NCBI GenBank assembly: GCA_028564705.1
Contig: JAPXFQ010001709.1
Span: forward strand, 434,001-498,000
DNA: 64,000 nucleotides
Source of the DNA: Apricaphanius iberus
Lineage: Eukaryota; Chordata; Actinopteri; Cyprinodontiformes; Aphaniidae
Direction of reading: 5' to 3'
Under the pieces are notes generated by a model. The model made no database searches, was not told the origin of the DNA, and saw nothing but the letters and a program-made list of their open reading frames with translations. Positions 35,806-47,560 of this stretch are shown here, piece after piece. The translations under genes and the position numbers were made by a program. How positions within the stretch are numbered: position 1 is the first letter of the stretch; each line of letters begins with the position of its first letter.

Positions 35806-37309
35806 TATGCTTCTAGGCTTATATCCACTGGGTGCAGGGGCAAAACCGTTTCTAAACAGATGTTTCTTGCTCTGAAACACATCGTGCAGACTGCAGCCAC
35901 CATTCTGCTGTCTTTACAGTCTGAAAGCCAAGCAAGAATGTACTTTTGTTCATGAATTTTCATTGTTGGCACTTCAAGGACTAATTTACTTCTCAGACAC
36001 CTTAATCACAATGACAATCAACAAAAAAATAGCTTCAGATTCCTCCTCTTTCCCTTTTAGCTCTGCTCCTTCTAGCACTCTACTTAACTTGCCAGTGAGT
36101 TCAATCTTTTTCCAGGTGGCCGTGGGCTCTTTCCACAAGCTCAGTCAGCTGCTCTTCCATGTAAAAAAAAAAGAGAAAATGAAAAGGATTTTTCGCATGA
36201 CTACTGATGAGAACAGATGTTAGAAAGTGCCATAAGTTCCAGCAGCAAATATTTAGAGGCAGCACAGCATCCTAACCAGCAGGAGATAAGTGTAATCATT
36301 CTGCAGAGGTTCTCCTGCATGAATCTATGGAGTTACCCCGAGTATCTCCATGTTTAACTTTTATTGAATTTTTTTATGAAATTGGAATATCTAAAAGAAA
36401 ATGCCACAAACAGAATTGATACAGTGCCAAGCTAAAGTGTTAATTCCCATTATGGATTTCTCAATTTTATGTTGTTGTTACAACTACAAATTCGAAAGTC
36501 TTTTAATGCCGGCATTGATGGCGGCATTGTCTTTTGAAAGAGATCATGGTTTTACCGCAAAAATCAGTCCATAGGTGGGAGTGTTGGTTTCGCCTCAGTC
36601 CCCTTCAGACTGTTGCTCCGGAGAAACGGGTCGCCTCGGCCCAGACAAAGGTGGTGGAAACCAGTTAAACTAGGGCTGAGCAATATGAACTAAAATTAAT
36701 ATCACGGTATATTGAGCATTTCACTAAATGGACGATAACAATGACCACGCCCCCCCCGTCCTTTTCCGTCAATGTCAGGTAGTGGCCAAATTTACATAAT
36801 GTTCTTTAGAAATGTTATGGGTTCTTGCTATTGAACACTTATTGCTAATTCAGTGTTTGATTCCCAGTCCTTTCTGTATTTCTTAGACTCCAGTTTAAAC
36901 TCAGAAGTGATCACACAGACCAGATGAGGTGAGGAAGTGACAGGGGAAGAGTGAAATCGTTTTTTAGACAGATAATATTTTACATTGAAGCACAGGTGGG
37001 AATAGGTGGCACAAAAACTCAGCGGGATTAATATTTGGTCCATCTAATTAGGACTTGGGCGGGCGGAGCTGTTGAGCTAGAAAAATTCTGGTTCAGCTGC
37101 AGCACCATTGCTGTAGTAACATACATACATGCTTCACCTTAGAGTCTAAGTAACTAATAACACCATAACAAGTCACATTGTAGCTAGTCGCATTTTTCTG
37201 AAAATCAGTCAAATGATTCTGCACACTTGCTAAATTGGCAGCGTTGTATCCGTCTGTATGTCACATGACTCAAGGCAACGCTCATTTATGAAAGGTACAG
37301 GAGCACCGC
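35806..37309. other. Spacer, mostly unrecognised
   Basis: Non-coding. Around 36670-36770 an AGGGCTGAGCAATATGA start followed by ATATCACGG resembles one end of a fish hAT-like element; no partner end was found. The rest shows no gene. Confidence 0.4.
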
Positions 37310-37689
37310 TTAAAGGCAGTGTGTAATTTCGGCCAGTAGGGGCAGTGCATACCTAAATAATCAAAAGCATGCGGTATCTGTGTCTTCGAGTAAGAAACTC
37401 AACAGCGGAGGTCCAATTAGTGCTGTTTTCAAACACTCAGTTCCTTGAGAATTTTCTATTTGCAGCAACATGACGAAAATTTATTTATGGCGAAACTTTT
37501 TTGCATTTTGAGGGGAAATCAATGTTTTAATAGCGGGTGTGTTCCGTGCGCTTTTTCCGTCCGGGCTCTTGTAGAATTAAAGATGTTATCTATTTTGCAA
37601 TTAATGTGCTTTACGTAATTATTATTACATAATATTTTAATGGCTATTTTCAAAGATGTACTGCAAAATCTACACACTGTCACTTTAAC
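37310..37689. mobile_element. MITE D, ends TTAAAG..CAGTGTGTA
   Basis: The left end TTAAAGGCAGTGTGTAATTT and the right end, read inward, GTTAAAGTGACAGTGTGTAG are inverted copies, giving a roughly 380-bp element without coding capacity. It abuts the ABC-family copy B, only 6 bp away, suggesting one inserted next to the other. Confidence 0.65.
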
Positions 37690-37695
37690 TAATGG

Positions 37696-38417
37696 TGCAT
37701 TCACACCACACAATTGATCTGCGTCAGGCAACGCATTCACCGGCTGCAGTTTGACGCATGTATTTTATGCCTTCCATAGCCTGCTTCTGAGGAAAAAACA
37801 CGTGGGCGGGGCTTCCTCTGTTGCCGTACATTCTGAACAATGGTGGACTGTAACTAGAAGGTGGCTTGGCTTTATTTGCTGGATAAAGCTAGACAACGTT
37901 GACATCGGGTGCATCAGTGTTCATTCTTCAGATGCGTTCTGAGTTTGGGGAGTTTAACCATTTGCTCCAGGAGCTGCTTATGGATGAGGTTCGCTTTCAG
38001 TGCTACTTCCGTTTGTTCCACACACCTAATTTTACGACCTCTTGGGCCGCATTGGAGCTTAAATCTCCTACCAGGAAACCAACCACAGGTTCTCTGTTCC
38101 TCCTTTCTGATTTTTGAAATCTGCGTTTGTTGAAAATGTTTTCACTGGACCCGCACTTCATTCAAGATACGTGTATAGTGACATAACTACAGTGAGACGC
38201 TCCGATTGGTTGCCGCACTGCCTTAACTGAGTTGGGTCCGTCAAAAGTTCAGCTAGCTGAACTTCTGCATTGTTGGCGTTGCTGTGTGTAACGCAAGTGA
38301 AGTTGACGGAGCCAACGTACACAACGCACCGCAGAGGATTTGAAGGATCTTTGACATATTCGACCATAGACTTTACATGTAATCTTGACGCTGACGCATG
38401 GGGTTGGTGTGATTGCA
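37696..38417. mobile_element. Non-autonomous DNA element, family ABC copy B
   Basis: Termini TGCATTCACACCA and, inverted, TGCAATCACACCA match at 12 of 13 positions. Near the right end it has CCATAGACTTTACATGTAAT followed by CTTGACGC, the conserved block also seen in copy C and, weaker, in copy A. No transposase. Length 722 bp. Confidence 0.6.
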
Positions 38418-39384
38418 GCATAAGACACATCTTTTCAATTTTTTTAAAACATACTGAATTTACCGGCACAGGCAAAATTACATTGGTATAAGTCTTTCAA
38501 TTTAAAAGACTGCGTTATGGACTATGTTTAAGTCCATAAATTTCTGTCCACTTGACAGATTCTCACAGGAACCATTTGAATCTTTGGAGCTCTCTTAGAG
38601 TTACCACGGGTCGGCCTACCCTGTACACTCTCAATGTCAGTAGGCCCCATTAAGCACATGAGAAAAAGAGTGACATTTAAAAAAAATAAAAACAGCATAA
38701 ATAAGGTTTTATGCAACAATCAGATCTGAATGTATTGAGTATTTTGATGCATTTGGACAACTTATTCTCATATGTTTAACACATTAAGCTACATCTTGTC
38801 TCATGGTTATAAGCAAATGTTACAAGCAGTGTTACTCCATTGGCTAACATGGCCCAATACAATTCAACAAAGCGTGCTGATGAAGTTGACAACTAAAGGT
38901 TAGCTGGTCCATAATTTAGTTGTCTTTATGCTTACATCCACGACGCTTGGTTGGCAATTAGCTAAGCTAAAGACTTCACATATAGGCTACACATGTTAAA
39001 TTTAATGGAACTTCGCATAACAACAAGCAAACTAGTCCACTTCTCGGAAAGAGGTCTCCCCTCATTCTGCCTTCCTTTCTTTCATTCTTTCTTCTTTTGA
39101 CGGCCTGATTTGTTATTTTTGGGCTGCATGATGACTTGCATGAAGGCTATTCTAATCTTGCTGGTATGGCCTAAAGTGTTGACAAAAGCTCAGACAGAAG
39201 GTAGCTGAATTTGACTCAAAGTAACTAGATGTCGGCAGATGACTTTATGTGCGAATGCGTATGTTAATGACATGACAGTATGAGGGATTGCTGAGGAATA
39301 GCAGTGGTTGGAGTCCACATGACTCATCGCAATCTGCCGGGATTCCTTACATAGAAAACTTTTAACTGATTGGAATGTTTGTAT
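38418..39384. other. Spacer, nothing recognised
   Basis: AT-rich non-coding DNA. No exon, repeat or element was identified. Confidence 0.4.
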
Positions 39385-39480
39385 AATTTTATTGAAATGA
39401 CTGAAATGAATGTTGTAAAGTGCCTTGAGATGATATTTGTTGTGAATTGGCGCTATATACATAAAAGTGAATTGAATTGA
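39385..39480 (+). repeat. LINE/SINE 3' tail
   Basis: Contains GTAAAGTGCCTTGAGATGAT, then TTGGCGCTATATACATAAAA and GAATTGAATTGA, the typical 3' end of an L2-like fish LINE or a SINE sharing its tail. Only the tail is recognisable. Confidence 0.7.
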
Positions 39481-39818
39481 CATCATTGCGTCACACCAAT
39501 GTGAAACATCATCAATAATGTGGCAGTCTTTATTTTCCGGTTTGAAATAAACCCAGTGCGCTGAGACATGTCAAGAAGACCCAAAGGCAGCCTCAAAAGG
39601 TCAAGAAAAGATAGCTGAAACATGGGGGAAAAGAACTGATAGGTGGCTTACTAACATTCAAAGGAAAGATAGTATGAGGAAATCAGAACGAAACAGAAAA
39701 GAGGAAATAATTATATCTAGATTAGGATTTGTTGATATGACAGTTAATAAATTGAAACAGGGGAAACATGCTACAAGGAAATGTGACTTTAGTCTTTAAG
39801 AAGACACTGTTGCATCTG

Positions 39819-40299
39819 AATACCTCTACTACGCTTGCTACGTAGCAGGCGAAAAGGAGTATACGAGCACTGTAGTACATCCAAATCTCCAGTATGGATT
39901 GAAGTAGTAGGCATAAAGTTCCGGGTGTGTACTACCGCCACAGTAAGCAGCCGTTGGACCTTACGCTATCCCACAATGCAGCAGAAGCCCCAAAATCATA
40001 GTAGAAGAGTGCCCTCCGAGGAACTGTCAACCATTGACACCGCCGCAATTTCAGCATATAAATGTATATATATATATATATATATATATAAAGTGTAGGA
40101 GTGTTACTGATTACTTCAATTGTTTTTTGACAACAGATTAAACATTTAAGTTGATAAGTCGTTTAATGGGGCCACATGCGACCTTATGCAACGTAAACAT
40201 CTGGGTCAAAGGACGCGCAAAATGTACGTCCGATTTCATGCCTACTACTCAGTTGTTAACTATGAGTAGTAGTTACTATGTAGCATGTAGTAAATACTA
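39819..40299. mobile_element. MITE E, ends with TACTAC..TGCTAC.TAG
   Basis: The left arm (CTACTACGCTTGCTACGTAG) and right arm (inverted TACTACATGCTACATAG) are imperfect inverted repeats about 20 bp long. The interior has no open frame of note and contains the TA microsatellite. The class is unknown. Confidence 0.5.
40065..40091. repeat. (TA)n microsatellite
   Basis: About 13 TA dinucleotides in a row inside MITE E. Confidence 0.95.
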
Positions 40300-42785
40300 A
40301 GGACGTGTAACCTTTCATATTATTGTGCCTGAAACATACTGTTGAGAGAAGGGAACTACTACAAAAATTACAAATAGACATTCAAGACCTTCTAAACTAA
40401 ATTTCTAGTTCTATAAAATCGCTGAGAAGACAAAACTATTGGAGATAATAGTTTAAATTTGTTTAATAGTTTGTTAAAATAAATATTAGGAAATATTTAT
40501 TATGCATTGATCATTACTTGCCAAAAAAACGTAAACAGATTTATAAGGCTAATGTTTAGTGTTTTCTCTTATAATTCACTAAGCGGGTCTGAAAAGTTGT
40601 AGGCAACACCGCTGTGCTCGCTGATGTAAAAGGTAGCTGTCCAGCAAAAACGATTTTGAGTCTCCAATAGGGGAACTTCTAATATGTGGAGAACTAACAC
40701 TGACATAAAATTAGGCCAAATTCTCCCAGTTGCAGTTGGTAACAACAATATAATGAAATAAACTGATACCAATAATTTTAAAATAAAAACAAAAAAATCC
40801 TTTTCATGGGCTCTCTCCCTTCTTGGGCCCTTTGTAATCAGGTCCACTTTTCCCTCTGCTACCATGCCTTTAACCATCAACTCAAAAGTGAGGGGGAAAC
40901 ATTTTTTAGACGGTGATTTACCATCCTCTCATATTCAATTGCACCTTTCCCCTGTGGTTAAAGAACAAATTAAATCATTATTGCACAAGGAGTGTACTGG
41001 TTTAGTTAGCAGCAATATTAATAGTACTTTAAAACGGTTATTAATTATCACTATTACTATAAATAAAATAGTTACAAGGTGCCACATGCTCAGCAGAGAC
41101 AAATAACATAGGTAAAATGTCAGTCTCAATTGACTGTTGGAGTCAATGTAGAAATAATTAACAAAAGGTTAAAGAATGAAGGTCCGACTTCACGCACTGG
41201 TTCTATTAAATCACCATAAATCAGACACAATGATGACCAATCACCTATTCAGAATGCACGTTTTATATCAAGGTTATCAAACTCAATGACATCAATTCAA
41301 CCGATGTCACTGATGTCTAATTGCCAGAACAAACACTATACTGTTCAAGACTGTTTTCACCACCTGCTCTGTATCAGTCACATTACCCATATTGTATTCC
41401 TCTGCACCTGTCTGATTGGCACTGATCATTACCTGCATTTGTGTACATATCAATCTGTTTAGCACATTTTTTAAAATTCTTATTTAAGTGTTTTTTTCTA
41501 TGTTTGCACAAAGTACTGCAGCAATTTCCTAATGTGGTAAATTTGCCCAAAATTTGGCAACAAACCCTTTCCAATTCTGATTGCTAGATTTCTGTCTTCT
41601 AATTCTATTGGATTTTCTATAAAAAATTTTGACAAAACATATTTTGGAGAGGGAATTAGATTAATTCTAAAATATCAGTGAAAACCCCATCCTGATACCT
41701 GCCTGGTTTCTCTTAGTTATAGATCTTTTTATTTTAGCGATTTCTAATCTCTACTTACTTGTGAAGACCCTGCATCATCATCCCTGCTGCTGGCCTCTGG
41801 TCTGATGACGCTTCCCTGACTCTGTATTTACTGTGGTGGCATTAAAAATAAATGAAAATGTAGAAAGTAAAATTTTGAAATTGAATTAGGATGCATAGTA
41901 GTGATATAATCACGTGAAAATTAATCTTAAAAGTCTTATGCCATATTTTGTCTTTGCCACCTATATTCTGTTTCCACCTATGCACACCCTCCTTGACCCC
42001 ACTTTGTTTCTTGAGTCATTAAAGAAGTCTTTCAATTATGTGAAAAGTATTAAAGGTCTGAGCAGAAATGAAAGAGAACAGGGTTTATTCCTAGCATGAA
42101 CCAACTAGGGAACTAGGGAAGTTACATACCTTAAATTACTATTGTTAACCAGCTTAACATGATATATTGACTTGTATTAATTAAGCATCATTACGCAAAT
42201 ATGCATGTAACAACATAACTCAACTTACAACTTGTTTGAAAAACTGCTAACATTTTTTGCCTTTTGCTGGATCTGGCTGGTGGTTTACTGGATGTACTGC
42301 TCTGCTCGGAAGCATTTGCCGTTGACTCGGCCATCCACTGATGCTGTGTATGCTTAAAGTGCATTTAAAGACGGCTCGAAAAAATAGTTTACCGTAGAAA
42401 AACGGACTAAATGGCTGTAAAGGCAGTAAAAACGGAGGCCACCGACAAGAAAAGTGGACGACGTTTCCCAAACGTATCCAGTGTCTGCCACGTTGATGCC
42501 TCCATCTTATTTGCTACAGATAACCACACAAGCAATTCAAATGCGTTCTTTTAATGATGTATTTACTAAATGCACAGCAGAAAATTACCGAGGTCTAGAC
42601 CTATGTGTCCTCAATGGTAGATACCTCTGGGCATGTCTCGGTAGGGTTGCAGTTGAGAGTAAGCAGAGGATATTGTTTTAGAACCTAACCCTGCTTCAAA
42701 CCTGTCCACTTGTTTCTCCCTGTTCTGTCTGCTGTGCTTTTTGGTCATCATAAAGGCGTTTGTTCATTACTGTTCCCTAAGGACA
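40300..42785. other. Spacer with one candidate exon
   Basis: Non-coding, AT-rich. The only exon-like block is at 41759-41830 on the minus strand, listed separately. No mobile element was recognised. Confidence 0.4.
41759..41830 (-). other. Candidate cassette exon in the Rab intron
   Basis: On the minus strand a pyrimidine-rich tract and acceptor (TAATGCCACCACAG) precede 72 nt that end in a strong donor (CAA|GTAAGT). Entered in the Rab frame (phase 0) the first codon is TAA, so inclusion would terminate the protein. One other frame is open throughout. There is no protein similarity to support it. It may be a chance pair of splice sites. Confidence 0.25.
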
Positions 42786-43371
42786 CATTCAGACCAGTCA
42801 GCGCGTCTAAGTGTCAAATTGCTCAAACTGACAGAAGTTAATTCTTTAAAATTAAAACCCAGCTGCTTGCACACCCTGTAGTCCGCGTTGGTGCGTCAGG
42901 ATGCGGGCTGGGATTTCTCTGTTGGTAGTTGTTTACACAATCTTACAATGGGAAAAGTAGTGCATATTTAGTACCGTACTTGCCCTAACCGGGTTTGGCT
43001 TGTGTTAGCTGACATAACAAGAAAGTTAAAAGAAAATATTTAACTGCTTACCTGGCACTCCAATATCCTCCGAGATCATCCTCTAAATAAGGCCTGATCT
43101 CTTCCCATCTTTGTAAAAAGAAGAAGACGCTGATTGGTTGATGCCCCTTGTTTGCTGCCTCAAAGTTCAGTTTTCCCAACTTCATGCAACAGCTGCTCGG
43201 CCAGTCCGTCAACGTTTCCAAGCAGCAGCTGCGTGGATACGCTGATTCCTGCTGCACCGACGCGCACGACTTGCTACGTGACAGACTGACGCTTACTTGA
43301 TGCGTAGGTACCGTAGACTGTGCATGTAATCTTGCTGCCCTGCAGTCTGGACGTGCTGACCGGTGTGAAAG
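42786..43371. mobile_element. Non-autonomous DNA element, family ABC copy C
   Basis: Termini CATTCAGACCAGTCAGCGCG on the left and CTTTCACACCGGTCAGCACG (inverted) on the right match at 18 of 22 positions. Near the right end CCGTAGACTGTGCATGTAAT then CTTGCT is the counterpart of the copy B block. CpG-rich interior, no transposase. Confidence 0.65.
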
Positions 43372-43687
43372 CGGTTTAATAAACCTTTAATGCATTAGAA
43401 CAGTATTTATATTTAAATCATAAACAGGCACATTTCTAATTGTTACCTCTAAAGGTAATTGCATTGATCAGGATTGTATTTAGAGTTATCAAGGTACAGT
43501 GGAGGACATTTCAACTTTTAAGTTCATAGTTATCTGCTACTTTGTGTTAGAAATGTTCACATATCTGTGTAATTTATTTTTTTTTATCTAGAAAAGAAAA
43601 TGATTTAACTCTGCTTAAAATATGACCATATTTCAGTCATTAAAGATAAACTTTCATTTTTGGTGCAGGAAGAACTTTTCAGAGCCT

Positions 43688-44965
43688 ACTCCACTGATGT
43701 CCACAGTCGGGCCTCAAGGGCCAGAGTCCAACATGTTTTAGATGCGTTTAGCAAACCTGAATCAAATGACTGGTTTATTATGGGGCCTCTGGAAAACTAA
43801 AAGAGTAACTCATCCCCCTACCAGAGTATTACCCCGCCCACATTTATTTTTGAAAAACGGCTCAAAAGGAGGCATTGCCTGGTGGACCAGGAAAAACACG
43901 AGGGGATGAAGGGCTGGGTGTGGTATGGGCTGGGACTGACATGTTGCAGCCAGCAGCGCAGTGTCACAGACGGCCAGAAAGATAGAGATATCCGTAGCAA
44001 CCAGAGCTCCTTTGCCTGGAAATAATAATAATGTTGAGACTTTTTCCTCAACAACAGAGTACAGGCAGATAGGTTCTGTGGAGGAGGGGAGCGGTGCCAC
44101 ATATCGAGCTGTTGTCTCTTTCTCTGCCCGGAGCAGCAGCAGCGGATACAGAGCCTGTAGCGGTATTGTGGCCTAGAATGAGCGCCGTCTCTGAGAGGTA
44201 CATTGTTGTTGGCTAAATCAAATGCTAAATATAGATTAGCACGAGTAATTTCGTGACTCTTCCTCAAAAGGTGCACCAGCAGCCACTGTACATCATTGTC
44301 CACAACAGAAAATGTGTGTGCAGACAGATGCATCCAAGCATTATGAGAAACACCCAGGAAATTACAAAAAAAACAACAACACGCCATTACAATAATTCCA
44401 TTAAAAAGTAACTCTTAGCCCAGATTTTATTTTCCATTTACTGATATCAGTTATTCCCTTTGTCATAGGTAATGAGCAAATGTCAGCAAGAAGGGGTAAC
44501 TACCTGCATAACAGAGCACCCAGGTTATGAGCCGATTGTGCTGCAGGCAGTTCATGGCACCTCGCTATGGAGGTTGGGCCGAGACCGCTCATGTTATTTA
44601 TACCCCACCACGGCCGGACTGCTGTCGTCACTATTCCAAGCCTAGGTCAATAGCCCGAGATTAGCCCTTAGCTAGCCAGGATTTGAATTGCAGTGCAGTG
44701 TAATTGTTTAACCACTTGGGGCACTAAACTAACGGTTTGTGGTACAAAATTAATATTTTCACTAAAATGTACTGAAATACATAAATTACTGGAAATGTAG
44801 ATAGTGCTATTATAGACTCAATTTGATTTTGGGGTGAGTTACTCTTTAAAGACATGTTTAGGAAGTAATTTAGCCATCTAAATTAGCAGAGTTGGATCAA
44901 CGACACAAATATAAAACCTACAGGACACCGGCCCTTGAGGCCTGGTCTTAGACACCCCTGTCCTA
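43688..44965. repeat. Family P repeat split by element G
   Basis: The left half (43688-43797) reads GGGCCTCAAGGGCCAGAGTC and AACCTGAATCAAATGACTGG; the right half (44849-44965) reads AACCTACAGGACACCGGCCC and TTGAGGCCTGG. In other family P copies these halves are only about 100-150 bp apart, so the intervening kilobase is an insertion. Confidence 0.7.
43798..44848. mobile_element. Element G nested in family P
   Basis: Terminal inverted repeats TAAAAGAGTAACTCATCCCC and (inverted) TAAAGAGTAACTCACCCCAA bound about 1.05 kb. The longest frame inside (43818-44387, minus, 189 codons) is Cys/Ser/Leu-rich with no domain and is probably not a gene. Superfamily and target duplication are unclear. Confidence 0.7.
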
Positions 44966-45899
44966 CCCGCTTGTTTTACTTGTTTTTTCATTTAGAAAAA
45001 CAGTGTGTTCGACTGAGCTACCACCTTGCTATATTTTACTTCTGCTTTGGAAAAATGCAGGCTGCAAGTGACAGGCGTTGACAGGGAAAATTGCTACTTT
45101 TTTATGCCATGACACCTGAAAAAAAAGGACTGCATGACATGTCAGATACTGTGAAGTCACATTTTGAATTTGCCAGCATGCATATGTGTGTGGGGGGGGG
45201 ACCAGAGTAAGCTTCAGTCATGTTTTTGCATGAGATTAACACAATATTTTCCTAAATAGCACAGTACTTCCTGTACTGTTGTTCTGATTCCAGATCCCTG
45301 CACAACCCCATAAAAGGGATCCGGAAATTCCTTTTAACTTATTGTTTAAACTTAACATCTAATTTCTAGGTTAAGTCTAATAACTACTAGCGATTGGATT
45401 TTGAATTAACGGAATTTCCTCACAAAGCAAAGATTTGATGCTTTATGCCTACAACTGTTTGTGCCTCTCAGCCGCTTGAATTTTTAAATGTGAAGCATAA
45501 TGAGAACTCAAATTAGATAAAAGTTTGAAATTCAAACTTCACCACCTTAACGTCTCATGCCTCAACAAATCAAGTGTCCTATATACACAGACACACAAAA
45601 AACAAAGTGCAGCAATACACACAAAAATAAAGAGCTGAAACATATTCAGAGCAATAGTGTTTCCATGAGCAACTGAGTCCCTTTTAATGAGCTGTCTAAG
45701 CACTCCAAAAAAAAAAAAAGAGTTAAATTTATGTATTTTTGTAAGAAATCAGGGTAGTAAGGCTAAAAAACGGAATTCTTGAAGGATATAATTTGTGGCT
45801 AAATCAATTCAGATGGAGCCATTTTCATCCCCCCCATGTTGGAACAAAACTACACAAAGACACTATGGCCATTTCATAACCATGTAGAGGCACAGCTAA
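44966..45899. other. Spacer, nothing recognised
   Basis: Non-coding DNA with a short G-run near 45191 and an A-run near 45708. Confidence 0.4.
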
Positions 45900-47560
45900 A
45901 AAATCCATCCGTTATCCTCCACTTTTCCGGGGTCGGGTCGCAGGGGCAGCAGCTTTAGCAGAGAGATCCAAACTTCCCTTTCCCCAAGTACTTGTGCCAG
46001 CTCTTTGGGAGGAATCCCAATGCGTTCCCAGGCCAGCCAAGACACATAGTCCCTCTAGCGTGTCCTGGTTCTTCCTCTGGGTCTCCTCCCAGTGGGTTGT
46101 GCCTGGAACACCTCACCAGGGAGCAGAGAAGGCACAATACCCTTTAACGGCTAAAGACCATAGTCTATGATTTTTAGGTGCCGATTCTCATCCCAACTGC
46201 TTCACACTCTGCTGTTAACCGCTCCAGCGAAAGCTGTAGATCACGTTCCATTGAAGCGAAAGGACCACATCATCTGCAAAAAACAGAGACCCAATCCTGA
46301 GGGAACAGAAACGGATCCCCTCAGTACATCATCCCCACTGTAAACAGTTTTGTTGGCAGACTGCTTCGAGACGCCAGATGGTGGACCAGAATTGCTCCCA
46401 ACCCATAAGGAAGTTGTTCTCCATGGTCTCTCCAACCTCCTACCATGGCCAAATTTTTGCCTCAGCGACAATCTGAGCTGCTTCCAGGGTCCCACAGGCC
46501 AGAAAGGCCCAATAGGACTCCTCCTTTAGCTTGACAGCATTCCTCACCGCCAGTGTCCACCAGCGGGTTTGAGGGTTGTGCCGCCACAGGCACCGACAAC
46601 CTTGCGGCCACAGCTACAGTCAGCTGCCTCAAAAACGGAGTCACAGAACATGGCCCACTCGGACTCAATGTTCCCCAACTCCCCCAGGACACGTTCGAAG
46701 TTCCGCACGAGGTGATAGTTGAAACTCCTTCTGACAGGAGATTCTGCCAGACATTTCCAGCAGACCCTCACAACACCTTTGAGCCTGCCAGGTCTGTCCA
46801 GCTTCTTCCCCCACCATCGGAGCTGACTCACACAAGCTAGTGGTTGTTGGATAGCTCTGCTCCTCTCTTTACCCGAGTGTATAAACATGCGGCCACAGAT
46901 CAGATTAAACGACAGCCAGGTCTATCATTGAACTGCAGCCTAGGGTGTCCTGGTGCCAAGTACACACATGGACAGCCTTATGTTTGAACATGGTGTTCAT
47001 TATGGACAATCCATGACGAGCACAGATGTCCGATAACAAAACACCGCTTGGATTCAAACTGCGGGGGGTATATCACCCAACCACCACTCTCCAGGACTCA
47101 CTGTCATTACCCACTTGAGGTCCCCAGTAGAATGAGGGAGTCCCCAGAAGGAGCACTCTCCAGCATTCCCTCCAAGGACTCCAAGAAGGGTGGGTAGTTT
47201 TTTCTACTGTTTGGCACATAAGCAGAAACAATAGTCAGGAACTGTCCCCCCACCCATAGGGGAGGGAGGCTACCCTCTAATTCCCCGGGGTAAAACCCGT
47301 TGCACAGGTGCCAAGATGGGGGGCAACAAGTATGCCCACCCTAGCTCAGGGCCTCTCAGCGGGAGCTACTCAAGAGTGGAAGGGAGTCCAACCCCTTTCT
47401 AGGAGACAGTTCTAAAGCCAGAGCCATGTGTCAAGATGAGGCAGATGATGTCTAGTCGGAACCTCCCAACCTCGCACACCAGCTCCGGGTCCTATCCCAC
47501 CGGAGAGGTGACGTTACACGTCCCAAGAGCCAGCTTCTTGAGGTATGATTGAGGTAATGC
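45900..47560 (-). pseudogene. Rex3-type LINE (RTE clade), internally deleted
   Basis: The text matches the common teleost Rex3 element throughout. From its 5' side on the minus strand: endonuclease region (47560 to about 46900, e.g. the minus-strand complement of GGACAATCCATGACGAGCAC), a connector (46880 to 46330), then directly the RT palm box FADDVV (46263-46280) and C-terminal parts ending in the region that encodes the last residues of the family (45900-46135). The RT fingers and first catalytic Asp are missing: the text jumps at about 46322 from the palm to the pre-RT connector. A second deletion lies near 46140. Numerous frameshifts confirm it is dead. Confidence 0.9.

Noticed and set aside
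43818..44387. 189-codon minus-strand open frame
   Set aside because: It lies inside nested element G, has biased Cys/Ser/Leu content and no domain; a second frame on the same strand is also open, which suggests composition rather than coding.
46553..46840. 95-codon plus-strand frame
   Set aside because: Antisense shadow of the Rex3 connector region.
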